From Oscillospiraceae bacterium (GTDB taxonomy: Bacteria > Bacillota > Clostridia > Oscillospirales > Ruminococcaceae): a stretch of 12,503 nt of DNA. The position numbers and the translations under genes are program-made. The notes below the pieces were generated by a model. The model saw only the letters and a program-made list of their open reading frames with translations. It made no database searches and was not told the DNA's origin. Positions within the stretch are counted from its first letter, which is position 1. Each line of letters opens with the position of its first letter. Of this stretch, positions 1 to 7,201 are shown piece after piece. Location of the stretch: contig JAHHUB010000028.1 of NCBI GenBank assembly GCA_020024175.1, forward strand, positions 1 to 12,503, in the 5' to 3' direction.

Positions 1-55
1 AATTTGAAGTTATTCCTAACTAAATCCGCGTCTGAAAGCACACTTGGTGTGTAAT
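1..55. repeat. 55-base direct repeat, copy 1
   Basis: This segment is identical base for base to positions 99-153. It begins at the window edge, so it may extend further left. Near its end it contains a short hairpin (stem CACAC 39-43, loop 44-46, stem GTGTG 47-51). Read from base 1 it gives 17 sense codons followed by TAA at 52-54, so it could be the last part of an upstream plus-strand gene, but nothing in those residues is recognisable. Function is unknown. Confidence 0.9.
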
Positions 56-98
56 AGGGGAATAAAACAAAATTGCAATAATGAAAAACGCGAGATAG

Positions 99-153
99 AA
101 TTTGAAGTTATTCCTAACTAAATCCGCGTCTGAAAGCACACTTGGTGTGTAAT
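99..153. repeat. 55-base direct repeat, copy 2
   Basis: This is an exact copy of positions 1-55, displaced by 98 bases, with 43 bases of unrelated sequence between the copies. It carries the same small hairpin (137-141 with 145-149). In this copy the frame that is open in copy 1 is preceded by an in-frame TAG at 96-98, so it does not continue any gene. It ends 32 bases before the -35 box of the htpG promoter. It could be a duplicated gene tail, a dispersed intergenic repeat or part of a longer array to the left. Confidence 0.9.
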
Positions 154-185
154 TGTGAAACAAATGTAAATAATTAAGAAAACAG

Positions 186-214
186 TTGAAATTTAAACAA
201 AAGTTTGCTATACT
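186..214 (+). promoter_or_regulatory. sigma-A type promoter of htpG
   Basis: A -35 box TTGAAA (186-191) and a -10 box TATACT (209-214) are separated by exactly 17 bases, close to the vegetative consensus. The expected transcription start, about 221, falls inside the CIRCE operator, so HrcA binding would block initiation. The 5' leader would be about 60 bases. Confidence 0.85.
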
Positions 215-217
215 TAA

Positions 218-244
218 TTAGCACTCAGTTGATATGAGTGCTAA
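218..244 (+). promoter_or_regulatory. CIRCE operator (HrcA binding site)
   Basis: The sequence is TTAGCACTC, nine bases, GAGTGCTAA: both 9-base arms match the CIRCE consensus without mismatch. CIRCE is the binding site of the heat-shock repressor HrcA and normally controls groESL and the hrcA-grpE-dnaK-dnaJ operon. Here it begins 3 bases after the -10 box and covers the predicted start of htpG transcription. I infer that this htpG belongs to the HrcA regulon. Confidence 0.95.
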
Positions 245-279
245 TATTTTTTGTAAAATTTTATTAAGAGGTGTTTAAT

Positions 280-2163
280 TTGGCTATACATGAATTTAAA
301 GCAGAATCCAAAAGACTTATGGATTTGATGATCGGTTCAATTTACACTCACAGAGAAATATTTTTGAGAGAACTTATCTCCAACGCCAGTGACGCTATTG
401 ATAAGCTATATTTTAAATCCCTCACAGACAGCAATGTGGGTATGAATCTTTCTGACTATGAAATTAGAATCGATTTGGATGAAGAAAACAGAACTATTAC
501 CATCACTGATAATGGTATCGGAATGACTAAAGAAGAACTTCAAAACAATTTAGGTACAATAGCAAAAAGCGGTTCATTCCAGTTTAAAAACGAAAATGAA
601 AAAAATGATGATATTAATATAATAGGTCAGTTCGGTGTTGGTTTTTATTCTGCATTTATGGTTGCAAAAGAAGTAACAGTTATTTCCAAGGCATATGGCA
701 GTGATAAAGCTTACAAATGGCAATCCCAGGGCAGTGAAGGCTACACATTGGAATCTGCCCAAAGAGATAATGTGGGAACAACAATTATTATGAATCTTAA
801 AGACAATACCGAAGAAGAAGACTTTGATGAATTTTTGGATACATACCGCATTAAAAATTTAATCACCAGATACAGCGACTACATTCGTTATCCAATCAAA
901 ATGGAAGTGGAAAAGAGCCGTAAAAAAGAAGACAGCGATGATTATGAAACTTATACAGAAATTGAAACTGTCAACACAATGGTACCACTTTGGAGAAAAA
1001 ATAAAAACGAAATTAAAGATGAAGAATATAATGACTTCTATAAATCAAAATTTATGGATTTTGAAGATCCTATGGAAGTTATTCACACTAAAACAGAAGG
1101 TATTACCAGTTATGATGCTTTGATGTTTATACCTTCCAAAACTCCTTTTGACTATTATACAAAAGAATTCCAAAAGGGACTACAGCTTTATTCCAATGGT
1201 GTTATGATTATGGATAAATGTGAGGATTTGCTCCCAGATTACTTTGGATTTGTAAAGGGACTTGTGGACTCAGCTGATCTTTCACTTAATATTTCCCGTG
1301 AAATGCTCCAGCATGACAGACAGCTTTCCGTTATAGCTAAGAGCATTGAAAAGAAAATTAAAACAGAACTTACCAAGATGCTGAAAAATGACAGAGAAAA
1401 ATACGAAAAGTTCTGGGAAAGTTTTGGCAGACAGCTTAAATTCGGTGCATATGAAAACTTTGGTGCAAACAAGGACAAGCTTCAGGATTTATTGATGTTT
1501 GTTTCTTCAAATGAAAACAAACTCACTACATTGGATGAATATGTAAACAGAATGAAGCCAGAACAAAAAGATATTTATTATGCTTGTGCCGAAAATATAC
1601 AAAGAGCTGAACATCTGCCCCAAGTTGAAATGATTAAGGATAAGGGATTTGAAATTCTTTATCTTACTGAAGATGTAGATGAATTCTGCCTCAAGATGAT
1701 TCGTGAATACAATGAAAAAACCTTTAAGTCCGTAGCAGATAAGAATTTGGATTTGGAAACAAAGGAAGAAAAAGAAGAATACAAGAAGCTGGAAGAAGAA
1801 AACAAAGATATATTGGAAGCTATTAAAACTTCTTTGGGAGATAAAGTTAAATCAGTTAAACTTACACAAAGACTTAAATCTCATCCTGTATGCATTACCA
1901 GTGACAGTGAAATTTCTTTGGAAATGGAAAAGGTTCTTAAAGCAATGCCTTCAAACAATGGTGTAAACATTGATAAGGTTTTGGAAATTAACCCTAAACA
2001 CGCTGTTTTTGATACTGTTAAGCGTCTTCATGAAAGCAAGAGTGAAAAGTTTAACGACCTTTGCTATGTGCTTTACAGCAATGCTTTGCTTACTGAGGGC
2101 TTAGAACTGGAAAACCCAAGTGAATTTACTCCCCGCCTCTCCAGCCTCATTGAAAATATCTGA
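280..2163 (+). CDS. htpG: HtpG, Hsp90-family chaperone
   Basis: This is the cytosolic ATP-dependent Hsp90 chaperone, 627 residues, full length for the family. The N-terminal GHKL ATPase domain shows the ATP-binding Glu31, Asn35 and Asp38 (in RELISNASDAID), DNGIGM at 77-82, the lid motif GQFGVGF at 116-122 and GTT at 166-168. The middle domain includes the conserved SNGVMIMD and LSLNISREMLQ stretches, and a C-terminal dimerisation domain follows. I place the start at TTG 280, giving MAIHEFKAESKRL, because AAGAGGTG (265-272) is a good ribosome binding site 7 bases before it; the in-frame GTG at 271 is part of that site. The gene ends with TGA followed at once by an in-frame TAA. It has its own promoter and a CIRCE operator, so induction by heat or protein misfolding through HrcA is expected. 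No clear terminator follows it. Confidence 0.97.
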   Translation: MAIHEFKAESKRLMDLMIGSIYTHREIFLRELISNASDAIDKLYFKSLTDSNVGMNLSDYEIRIDLDEENRTITITDNGIGMTKEELQNNLGTIAKSGSFQFKNENEKNDDINIIGQFGVGFYSAFMVAKEVTVISKAYGSDKAYKWQSQGSEGYTLESAQRDNVGTTIIMNLKDNTEEEDFDEFLDTYRIKNLITRYSDYIRYPIKMEVEKSRKKEDSDDYETYTEIETVNTMVPLWRKNKNEIKDEEYNDFYKSKFMDFEDPMEVIHTKTEGITSYDALMFIPSKTPFDYYTKEFQKGLQLYSNGVMIMDKCEDLLPDYFGFVKGLVDSADLSLNISREMLQHDRQLSVIAKSIEKKIKTELTKMLKNDREKYEKFWESFGRQLKFGAYENFGANKDKLQDLLMFVSSNENKLTTLDEYVNRMKPEQKDIYYACAENIQRAEHLPQVEMIKDKGFEILYLTEDVDEFCLKMIREYNEKTFKSVADKNLDLETKEEKEEYKKLEEENKDILEAIKTSLGDKVKSVKLTQRLKSHPVCITSDSEISLEMEKVLKAMPSNNGVNIDKVLEINPKHAVFDTVKRLHESKSEKFNDLCYVLYSNALLTEGLELENPSEFTPRLSSLIENI

Positions 2164-2319
2164 TAAAATTAACAGCGGAAAATTAATATTAAATTTAAAC
2201 ATTGAAAATAAGAAAGCGAGTATCAAATTTGTGTATACCTCAAAATAAAGTATTTCCAAAAAGAGCTTAGAAGTTTTAGACTAATGGCTGAACTATCAAA
2301 TAAAATGGAGGAAAAACAA

Positions 2320-2751
2320 ATGATACATCTTGCAGAAATTGATTCAGAGAACTGGAGAATACCTCTCCGTGTGGCACAAGATCAAGAAAAATATGTAGCA
2401 GATACATTTTCAATATTGGCAAGGGCTTACGCTTTTCGCAAAGAGGGAAGTAAAGCACTTCTTGTATATGATGATGAGACACCGGTAGGAATGGTAATGT
2501 ACTACGAATGTAAAGAGATGGGAGAGTATATATTCTGCGAGTTATTGATTGATGAAAGATACCAACGAAATGGATATGGTAAAAAGGCAACAGCGCTAGT
2601 GCTGGACGCTATGCGCGCAGATGGAAAATTCTACAAGGTATGCCTTTGCTATATTGAGGGCAACAACGCAGCTAAGCAACTATATGAAGGATTTGGTTTT
2701 TCTGAAATAGATCGTGATGGAGATGAAATCATTATGGAAATGGAGCTGTAG
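2320..2751 (+). CDS. GNAT-family N-acetyltransferase, possibly polyamine type
   Basis: This 143-residue protein is a GCN5-related acetyltransferase that would transfer acetyl from acetyl-CoA to an amine. The acetyl-CoA pyrophosphate loop is visible as QRNGYGKKA (82-90), and the C-terminal motif NNAAKQLYEGFGF (115-127) is typical. The N-terminal pattern (IDSENW, then VAQDQEKYVAD) resembles BltD-like spermine/spermidine acetyltransferases, so a polyamine or related substrate is my best guess, without proof. I choose ATG 2320 because GGAGG (2307-2311) lies 8 bases before it; in-frame ATGs at 2284 and 2305 lack such a site. Five of its eight arginine codons are CGN (two CGC), whereas htpG uses mostly AGA, and it sits alone between a heat-shock gene and a housekeeping operon, which hints at acquisition. 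I see no convincing promoter of its own; it may be read from htpG. A strong terminator follows. Confidence 0.88.
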   Translation: MIHLAEIDSENWRIPLRVAQDQEKYVADTFSILARAYAFRKEGSKALLVYDDETPVGMVMYYECKEMGEYIFCELLIDERYQRNGYGKKATALVLDAMRADGKFYKVCLCYIEGNNAAKQLYEGFGFSEIDRDGDEIIMEMEL

Positions 2752-2817
2752 CTCCTAAATGTACAGAAAAGTTAGCAGGACTGTCAGTTTTTCAAAATCA
2801 TTTGGTAGTTTGTAAAT

Positions 2818-2857
2818 GAAAAGGGAGTGTATCAAGTTTTTGATACACCCCCTTTTT
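2818..2857. terminator. bidirectional intrinsic terminator between convergent genes
   Basis: An A-run (2818-2822), GGG (2823-2825), one mismatch (2826 with 2849), then the 9-bp stem 2827-2835 / 2840-2848 around the loop GTTT, then CCC (2850-2852) and a T-run (2853-2857). The plus strand gives a stem plus U-tract after the acetyltransferase gene; the minus strand likewise gives a U-tract, so it can also end the long minus-strand operon whose last gene stops at 2944. The remainder of the 192-base gap (2752-2943) is AT-rich and shows nothing else that I can support. Confidence 0.9.
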
Positions 2858-2943
2858 ATGATTTCTAAATAACTTTTTTATTTTGTGTTAGCATTTAGAT
2901 ACTCTCTTTTTTAATACGAATAAGCTTATTAATTGTGCTGATA

Positions 2944-3582
2944 TTATTTTTGTATAAGCATAATAAAAAGTCTTCCTTTTTTTACAGTAATAACTGCATC
3001 TTCATCTGTAAATTCATTGCTCACACCAATAGGAATATTGTTTTCCATGGTATAGTTAAAAATACAGTATTTTGCCTTTTCTATGGTTACACCTTCGGCT
3101 TTATTGTCAGGTGTAAAAATGGAAAGGGTTTTGCTTTTATCTGAGGGAATAACCACTGTTTCATTTGAAATAAGCATTATATCCTCTCTATCGCCGCAAA
3201 TTCTGCCCTTGCAGCCATTTTGCTCAATATACAGTAATGTTTGAAGATTAGCTAAAGTGTGGTCAATTCTGCCACCTAAAGCCCCTGTAATAAGTATATC
3301 GGAAAAACCTTTTTCCAAAGCAAGTTTTACTGCTGACATGGTATCGGTGTCATCTTTTTCACAGTTTAGAGTTATTCTCTCTATATTTTCGGGAAGTTCA
3401 TGCTGTACAGAGTCAAAATCCCCTAAAAGTATGTGGGGTGTTATGCTGTATTTCAGACAGTTGTCATATCCGCCATCACAGGCAATTATCAAATCTTTTT
3501 CACTGACAGAGATTTTTTTAAACACATCTGTGTTCATATCTCCCGCAGAAACTATTATACATTTTTGCTTTTGATTTCCCAT
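2944..3582 (-). CDS. thiN: thiamine pyrophosphokinase
   Basis: ThiN transfers a pyrophosphate group from ATP to thiamine, giving thiamine diphosphate, the last step of salvage. The 212-residue length is usual. Family signatures are clear: CDGGYD (35-40), GDFDS (54-58), DDTDTMSA (77-84), GALGGRIDHTLAN (100-112), and a C-terminal beta domain with GVSNEF (186-191). The ATG at 3582 is required because the first beta strand (KCIIVSAGD) starts at residue 7, and AAGGA lies 9 bases before it. The gene begins inside rsgA, overlapping its end by 28 bases, so the two are probably translationally coupled. It is the last gene of the minus-strand operon and ends with TAA. The rpe gene that often sits between rsgA and thiN is missing. 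Confidence 0.95.
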   Translation of the reverse strand: MGNQKQKCIIVSAGDMNTDVFKKISVSEKDLIIACDGGYDNCLKYSITPHILLGDFDSVQHELPENIERITLNCEKDDTDTMSAVKLALEKGFSDILITGALGGRIDHTLANLQTLLYIEQNGCKGRICGDREDIMLISNETVVIPSDKSKTLSIFTPDNKAEGVTIEKAKYCIFNYTMENNIPIGVSNEFTDEDAVITVKKGRLFIMLIQK

Positions 3583-4454
3583 TCCTTAATTTCCTTTGCT
3601 TTTTCATACATCTGCACATAGCTTTCATGCCTGGATTTTACAATTTCTTCTTTTTCCAAGGCTTCTAAAACTTTGCAGCCCTTTTCGGTTCTGTGGGAAC
3701 ATCCTGTAAATTTACAATCAGAAATATAGGGAGCAAATTCTCTGAAACAATATTGCAGATCTTCTTTTAATATGGTTTCAAATCGGTCTGTTTCAACAGC
3801 GGAAAATCCAGGGGTATCAGCTATGTATCCACCACCCGAAAGTTCAAAAAGTTCAACATGGCGGGTAGTATGGCGGCCTCGACCCAGTTTTTTGCTGATT
3901 TCCGCAGTGGCAAGAGTTAAATTTTTATCTACAGCATTTAAAAGGCTGGATTTTCCCACACCTGTGTTGCCACAAAAAGCACTTATTCCCGTGGAAATAA
4001 TCTCTTTGACCTGCTCAACACCCTTTCCTGTTTGAGAGCAGACTTCAATAACCTTAAAACCCGCTTTTTCATAAGTATTTTTTATATGGGAGCCATCCTG
4101 TAAATCTGTTTTGGTAACTATAATGACAGGTTCAATATTTTTATATTCGGAAATGGCAATAAGTCTGTCCAAAACAAAGAAGTTGGGAGCAGGTTCCGTA
4201 GTTGAAACTACCATTAAAATTCTGTCAAGGTTTGCCACAGGAGGTCGTATAAGATAATTTTTTCTTTCGTCAATGTCAATTACATAGCCTTTGTCCCTGT
4301 CCGTAAGCTCTACTGTAACATTATCACCTACATAAGGTGTCATATCTTTTTTTCTGAAAACTCCTCTTGCTCTGCATTCTAGGAGAGAATGGGGGGTTTT
4401 AACATAATAAAACCCGCCCAAAGCTTTTACAATAAGTCCTTTTGTTTCTTCCAT
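3555..4454 (-). CDS. rsgA: RsgA, ribosome small-subunit maturation GTPase
   Basis: RsgA (YloQ/CpgA in Bacillus) is a circularly permuted GTPase that helps the late maturation of the 30S subunit. The 299 residues hold an N-terminal OB-fold (about 1-70), then the GTPase motifs in permuted order: G4 TKTD at 114-117, G1 GNTGVGKS at 162-169, a G2-like RHTTRH region near 195-199 and G3 DTPG at 213-216. A C-terminal zinc knuckle has Cys247, Cys252, His254 and Cys260. The ATG at 4454 lies 4 bases after the prkC stop. The nearest AGGAG is about 15 bases upstream, rather far, so translation may rely on coupling to prkC. In Bacillus subtilis the PrkC kinase phosphorylates this protein, which gives a reason for the neighbourhood. 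It ends with TAA inside thiN. Confidence 0.96.
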   Translation of the reverse strand: MEETKGLIVKALGGFYYVKTPHSLLECRARGVFRKKDMTPYVGDNVTVELTDRDKGYVIDIDERKNYLIRPPVANLDRILMVVSTTEPAPNFFVLDRLIAISEYKNIEPVIIVTKTDLQDGSHIKNTYEKAGFKVIEVCSQTGKGVEQVKEIISTGISAFCGNTGVGKSSLLNAVDKNLTLATAEISKKLGRGRHTTRHVELFELSGGGYIADTPGFSAVETDRFETILKEDLQYCFREFAPYISDCKFTGCSHRTEKGCKVLEALEKEEIVKSRHESYVQMYEKAKEIKEWEIKSKNV

Positions 4455-4458
4455 AGGA

Positions 4459-6459
4459 TTAATTAAATTCTCCTGATAAATTTTCTAAGACACTGTAAGT
4501 TTTTTCATTAAAATTCAGGGAATACTCCATATATTTTTTATTGTCAATGATAATTTGAATATTAACTTCATCAAATCCTGAGAATACAGGTTCCCAGACT
4601 TTTACTTCCGATGGGTTGAGCATTTCCTGTTCGGTAACAACTCCGTTTACCATTGCTTTAATTTTAACGGTTCTGTCTATATCAGGCAGTTTAATAGGCA
4701 ATCGGAGTTTAGTGGGTTTATCAGTACCCTGACTCAGTACCACATTTACATAGCTTCCTTCGGAAATTTGAGCGTTTTCTTCAGGGTCCTGTGCAATTAC
4801 CGTACCTCTTGGCAAATCGCTTTCCTGATAAGTTTGTCCGCCTATTTTTAGTTTATAGTTTTGCAGCAGTGTTTCAGCATCGGTAATTTTCATGCCCTTA
4901 ATATTTGGTACAGGGGCAATTTTATTTTCCGGACCTAAGCTTATATATACACTGATATTGGTTCCTGCAGGAACTTGAGAACCTGCTGCAGGCTCAATGT
5001 AAATAACACTGCCCAATGGAACTTCTTCATGGAAAGATTCTATTATGGTGTATTCCAAACCTTCCCGTTTTAATGTTGAATAAGCAGATTCGGAATCAAG
5101 ATTTACCACATCGGGAATTTTAACAATTTTCTGTCCGCCGCTGACTTTAATTTTAATAACAGAACCGACTTTTACGGTTTTGCCTTCGGAAGGTTTCTGA
5201 TCATAAATTGTGCCTTTTTCATAGGATGGATTGTAGTCAGTTGTTTCTACCTGAATAATAAAGTTTTTCATAACATTCTGCATATCCTTGAGGCTTTCAT
5301 ATTGAAATCCCACCAGTTTAGGCACTTTGATGTCATCATTGGTTTTAAAAGGATTGTTTTTATAGAACATTATGCCTATAAAAAGTGCTGCAACTAAGAC
5401 AAAAGCTGTAGTTACACCGGCAAGTATTGGAATAATAGGGGTGCGGTCAACTACTACATATTCAACTTTTTCGCTTTTTTCGGAAGGTCTTTTTCTTTTT
5501 TTCATAGCTATTCTTCCTTTTTGATTGTGTTCGGATATATTTTCGTTTGATTTGTTTATGACAGGTTCATTGACAGAGTTAGAAACTGTTGCTGTGTCAT
5601 TGTCTGTATATTGATAATTAAAGGTAACATAGGGGTTTTTCTTAAAATCTTCAAAATCTTTAAGCATTTCGGCAGCTGTCTGATAGCGTTTGCTTGGATT
5701 TTTCTGCATAGCTCTCATTACTATTTGCTCTAAAGCTTCAGGAATATCCGGATTTAATTCTCTTGGTTTTATAGGTTCTTCTTGAATTTGCTGCAAAGCT
5801 ACGGAAATTGGTGTTTCGGAATCAAAGGGGAGCTTTCCCGTCAACATTTCAAAAAGCATAACCCCCACAGAATAAAGGTCAGTACGCTGATCAATATCCG
5901 CTCCGCTGGCTTGTTCAGGACTTATATAGTGAACAGAGCCTATGGCTTTATCGGTTATGGTTTTTGTTTCACTTCTGGAAAACCTGGCAATTCCGAAATC
6001 TGTGATTTTAATTGTACCATCACTTAAAAGCATAACATTCTGGGGCTTTATATCCCTGTGTACAATGCCGTTATCATGGGCATGGTTTAAAGCTTTCAGC
6101 ACTTGCATGGTATAATAAGTGGCTTCTTTCCAATCAAGAATAACTTGCTGAGCTATATATTCCTTTAATGTTATACCATTTATAAGCTCCATAACAATGA
6201 AATGTGCTTTTTCGGTAAAACTCACATCATAGATTTTTACAATATTTTCATGGCTGAGCATGGCTATAGCTCGGGATTCATTTCTGAATCTGCGGAGAAA
6301 TTCCTCATTTTCGTAATATTCGCTTTTTAATATTTTTATGGCAACTTCACGGTTTTCCAAGGAATCGTATCCACGGTACACATTTGCCATTCCGCCTACA
6401 CCTATAAGATCGCAGACTTCGTATCGGTTGTCGAGTTTAGTTCCGATATAATTATCCAT
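4459..6459 (-). CDS. prkC: PrkC-type Ser/Thr kinase with PASTA repeats
   Basis: This is a membrane-anchored eukaryotic-type Ser/Thr kinase that senses muropeptides or lipid II outside the cell and phosphorylates cytosolic targets. Of 666 residues, the first 270 or so are a Hanks-type kinase domain: glycine loop GVGGMA (20-25), Lys42 in VAIK, catalytic Asp136 in HRDIKPQN, Asp154 in DFG, and SPEQ. A basic juxtamembrane stretch (KKRKRP) precedes one transmembrane helix (about 342-366). Outside are three PASTA domains (about 378-441, 446-509, 514-578) and a beta-rich tail of about 88 residues. I take ATG 6459 as start because GGGAGGTG sits 7 bases upstream; the in-frame GTG at 6468 is part of that site. 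It overlaps prpC by 8 bases (ATGGATAA), which couples the kinase to its phosphatase. It ends with TAA. Confidence 0.97.
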   Translation of the reverse strand: MDNYIGTKLDNRYEVCDLIGVGGMANVYRGYDSLENREVAIKILKSEYYENEEFLRRFRNESRAIAMLSHENIVKIYDVSFTEKAHFIVMELINGITLKEYIAQQVILDWKEATYYTMQVLKALNHAHDNGIVHRDIKPQNVMLLSDGTIKITDFGIARFSRSETKTITDKAIGSVHYISPEQASGADIDQRTDLYSVGVMLFEMLTGKLPFDSETPISVALQQIQEEPIKPRELNPDIPEALEQIVMRAMQKNPSKRYQTAAEMLKDFEDFKKNPYVTFNYQYTDNDTATVSNSVNEPVINKSNENISEHNQKGRIAMKKRKRPSEKSEKVEYVVVDRTPIIPILAGVTTAFVLVAALFIGIMFYKNNPFKTNDDIKVPKLVGFQYESLKDMQNVMKNFIIQVETTDYNPSYEKGTIYDQKPSEGKTVKVGSVIKIKVSGGQKIVKIPDVVNLDSESAYSTLKREGLEYTIIESFHEEVPLGSVIYIEPAAGSQVPAGTNISVYISLGPENKIAPVPNIKGMKITDAETLLQNYKLKIGGQTYQESDLPRGTVIAQDPEENAQISEGSYVNVVLSQGTDKPTKLRLPIKLPDIDRTVKIKAMVNGVVTEQEMLNPSEVKVWEPVFSGFDEVNIQIIIDNKKYMEYSLNFNEKTYSVLENLSGEFN

Positions 6460-7201
6460 TAACGGCACCTCCCGTTAAAATAACTGCTGTAATATTATCT
6501 CCGCCTCCATTTTCGTTGGCAAGATCAATAAGAGGCTTTACTGTTCCGATCTTAGCACTGTCGATAGTTTTTTTGATAAGTGATTGTTCATCCATATAGT
6601 TATATAATCCGTCTGAACAGATTAAAATAATTTCGTTATTTTGAATATCTGTTTTAAAGTTGTCTGTGTCAATAGCCTCTTCCACTCCCAAAGCTCGGGT
6701 AATAATATGTTTTTTGGGGTGCGTCAGTGCCTGTTCTTTTGTAATTTGTCCGTTTTCAACCAGAATTTGCACAAAGGTGTGATCTTTTGTAATTTGTTTA
6801 ATTTCGTGGGTAATTTTGTTTATTTTATAAAGTCGGGTGTCCCCATCGCTTATTCCAAAAATCTTATTATTTTTAACAATAATTGCCACAACAGTGGTTC
6901 CCATTCCTCTGAGATTTTCTTTGTCGATTGAATAATGGTATATCTCCGAGTTTGCATTTTTTACGCTTTGGGTAAGTAAGTCCATAAGCTGTCCGTCAGC
7001 AAGGTTGGAAGATAAATTTTCAAAAAGGGCATGGTCTATATATTCAGCCGCCATTTTGCTGGCGATTTCTCCCCCTTCGGCACCACCCATACCATCGCAC
7101 ACTATGGAATAGCCTAAATCGGAGGAGATAACTCTGTTGGTATAATAGTCTTGATTCGTTTTTCTGATTTTACCTTTGTCGGTTTCTCCGAAAATATACA
7201 T
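6452..7201 (-). CDS. prpC: PrpC/Stp-type PP2C protein phosphatase
   Basis: This 249-residue cytosolic, Mn/Mg-dependent PP2C phosphatase is the partner that reverses PrkC phosphorylation. Metal-binding residues are visible: Asp18 (in RKTNQD, where most relatives have NED), Asp36 in CDGMGG, Asp197 in CSDGLYNYM and Asp235 in GGGDN; SDGDTRLY (118-125) is also typical. The ATG at 7201 shares its first base with the rlmN stop (TAATG junction), and a G-rich site (AAGGGGG) lies about 10 bases upstream, so the gene can be started independently as well as by coupling. If ribosomes stopped at the internal TGA of rlmN, only that coupling would be lost. It ends with TAA inside prkC. Confidence 0.95.
   Translation of the reverse strand: MYIFGETDKGKIRKTNQDYYTNRVISSDLGYSIVCDGMGGAEGGEIASKMAAEYIDHALFENLSSNLADGQLMDLLTQSVKNANSEIYHYSIDKENLRGMGTTVVAIIVKNNKIFGISDGDTRLYKINKITHEIKQITKDHTFVQILVENGQITKEQALTHPKKHIITRALGVEEAIDTDNFKTDIQNNEIILICSDGLYNYMDEQSLIKKTIDSAKIGTVKPLIDLANENGGGDNITAVILTGGAVNG

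Noticed and set aside
81..98. A five-codon leader peptide (ATG to TAG) between the repeats
   Set aside because: Its only purine-rich site is about 20 bases away, it precedes the htpG promoter, and such short frames are expected by chance.
1..153. CRISPR array from the 55-base repeats with a 43-base spacer
   Set aside because: Only two units are visible, the repeat is longer than usual CRISPR repeats, the symmetry is confined to a 13-base hairpin, and no cas gene is present.
1239..1478. Antisense reading frames inside htpG and similar shadow frames within the other genes
   Set aside because: They lie within strongly conserved genes on the other strand or frame, have no ribosome binding site and resemble no family.
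2164..2319. A promoter for the acetyltransferase gene (TTGAAA just after htpG)
   Set aside because: The candidate -35 box has no acceptable -10 box at 16-18 bases; other pairs are weak.
2919..2930. Palindrome AATAAGCTTATT downstream of thiN as a terminator
   Set aside because: It is AT-rich, has no loop and no T-run; the strong hairpin at 2818-2857 is a better terminator for the operon.
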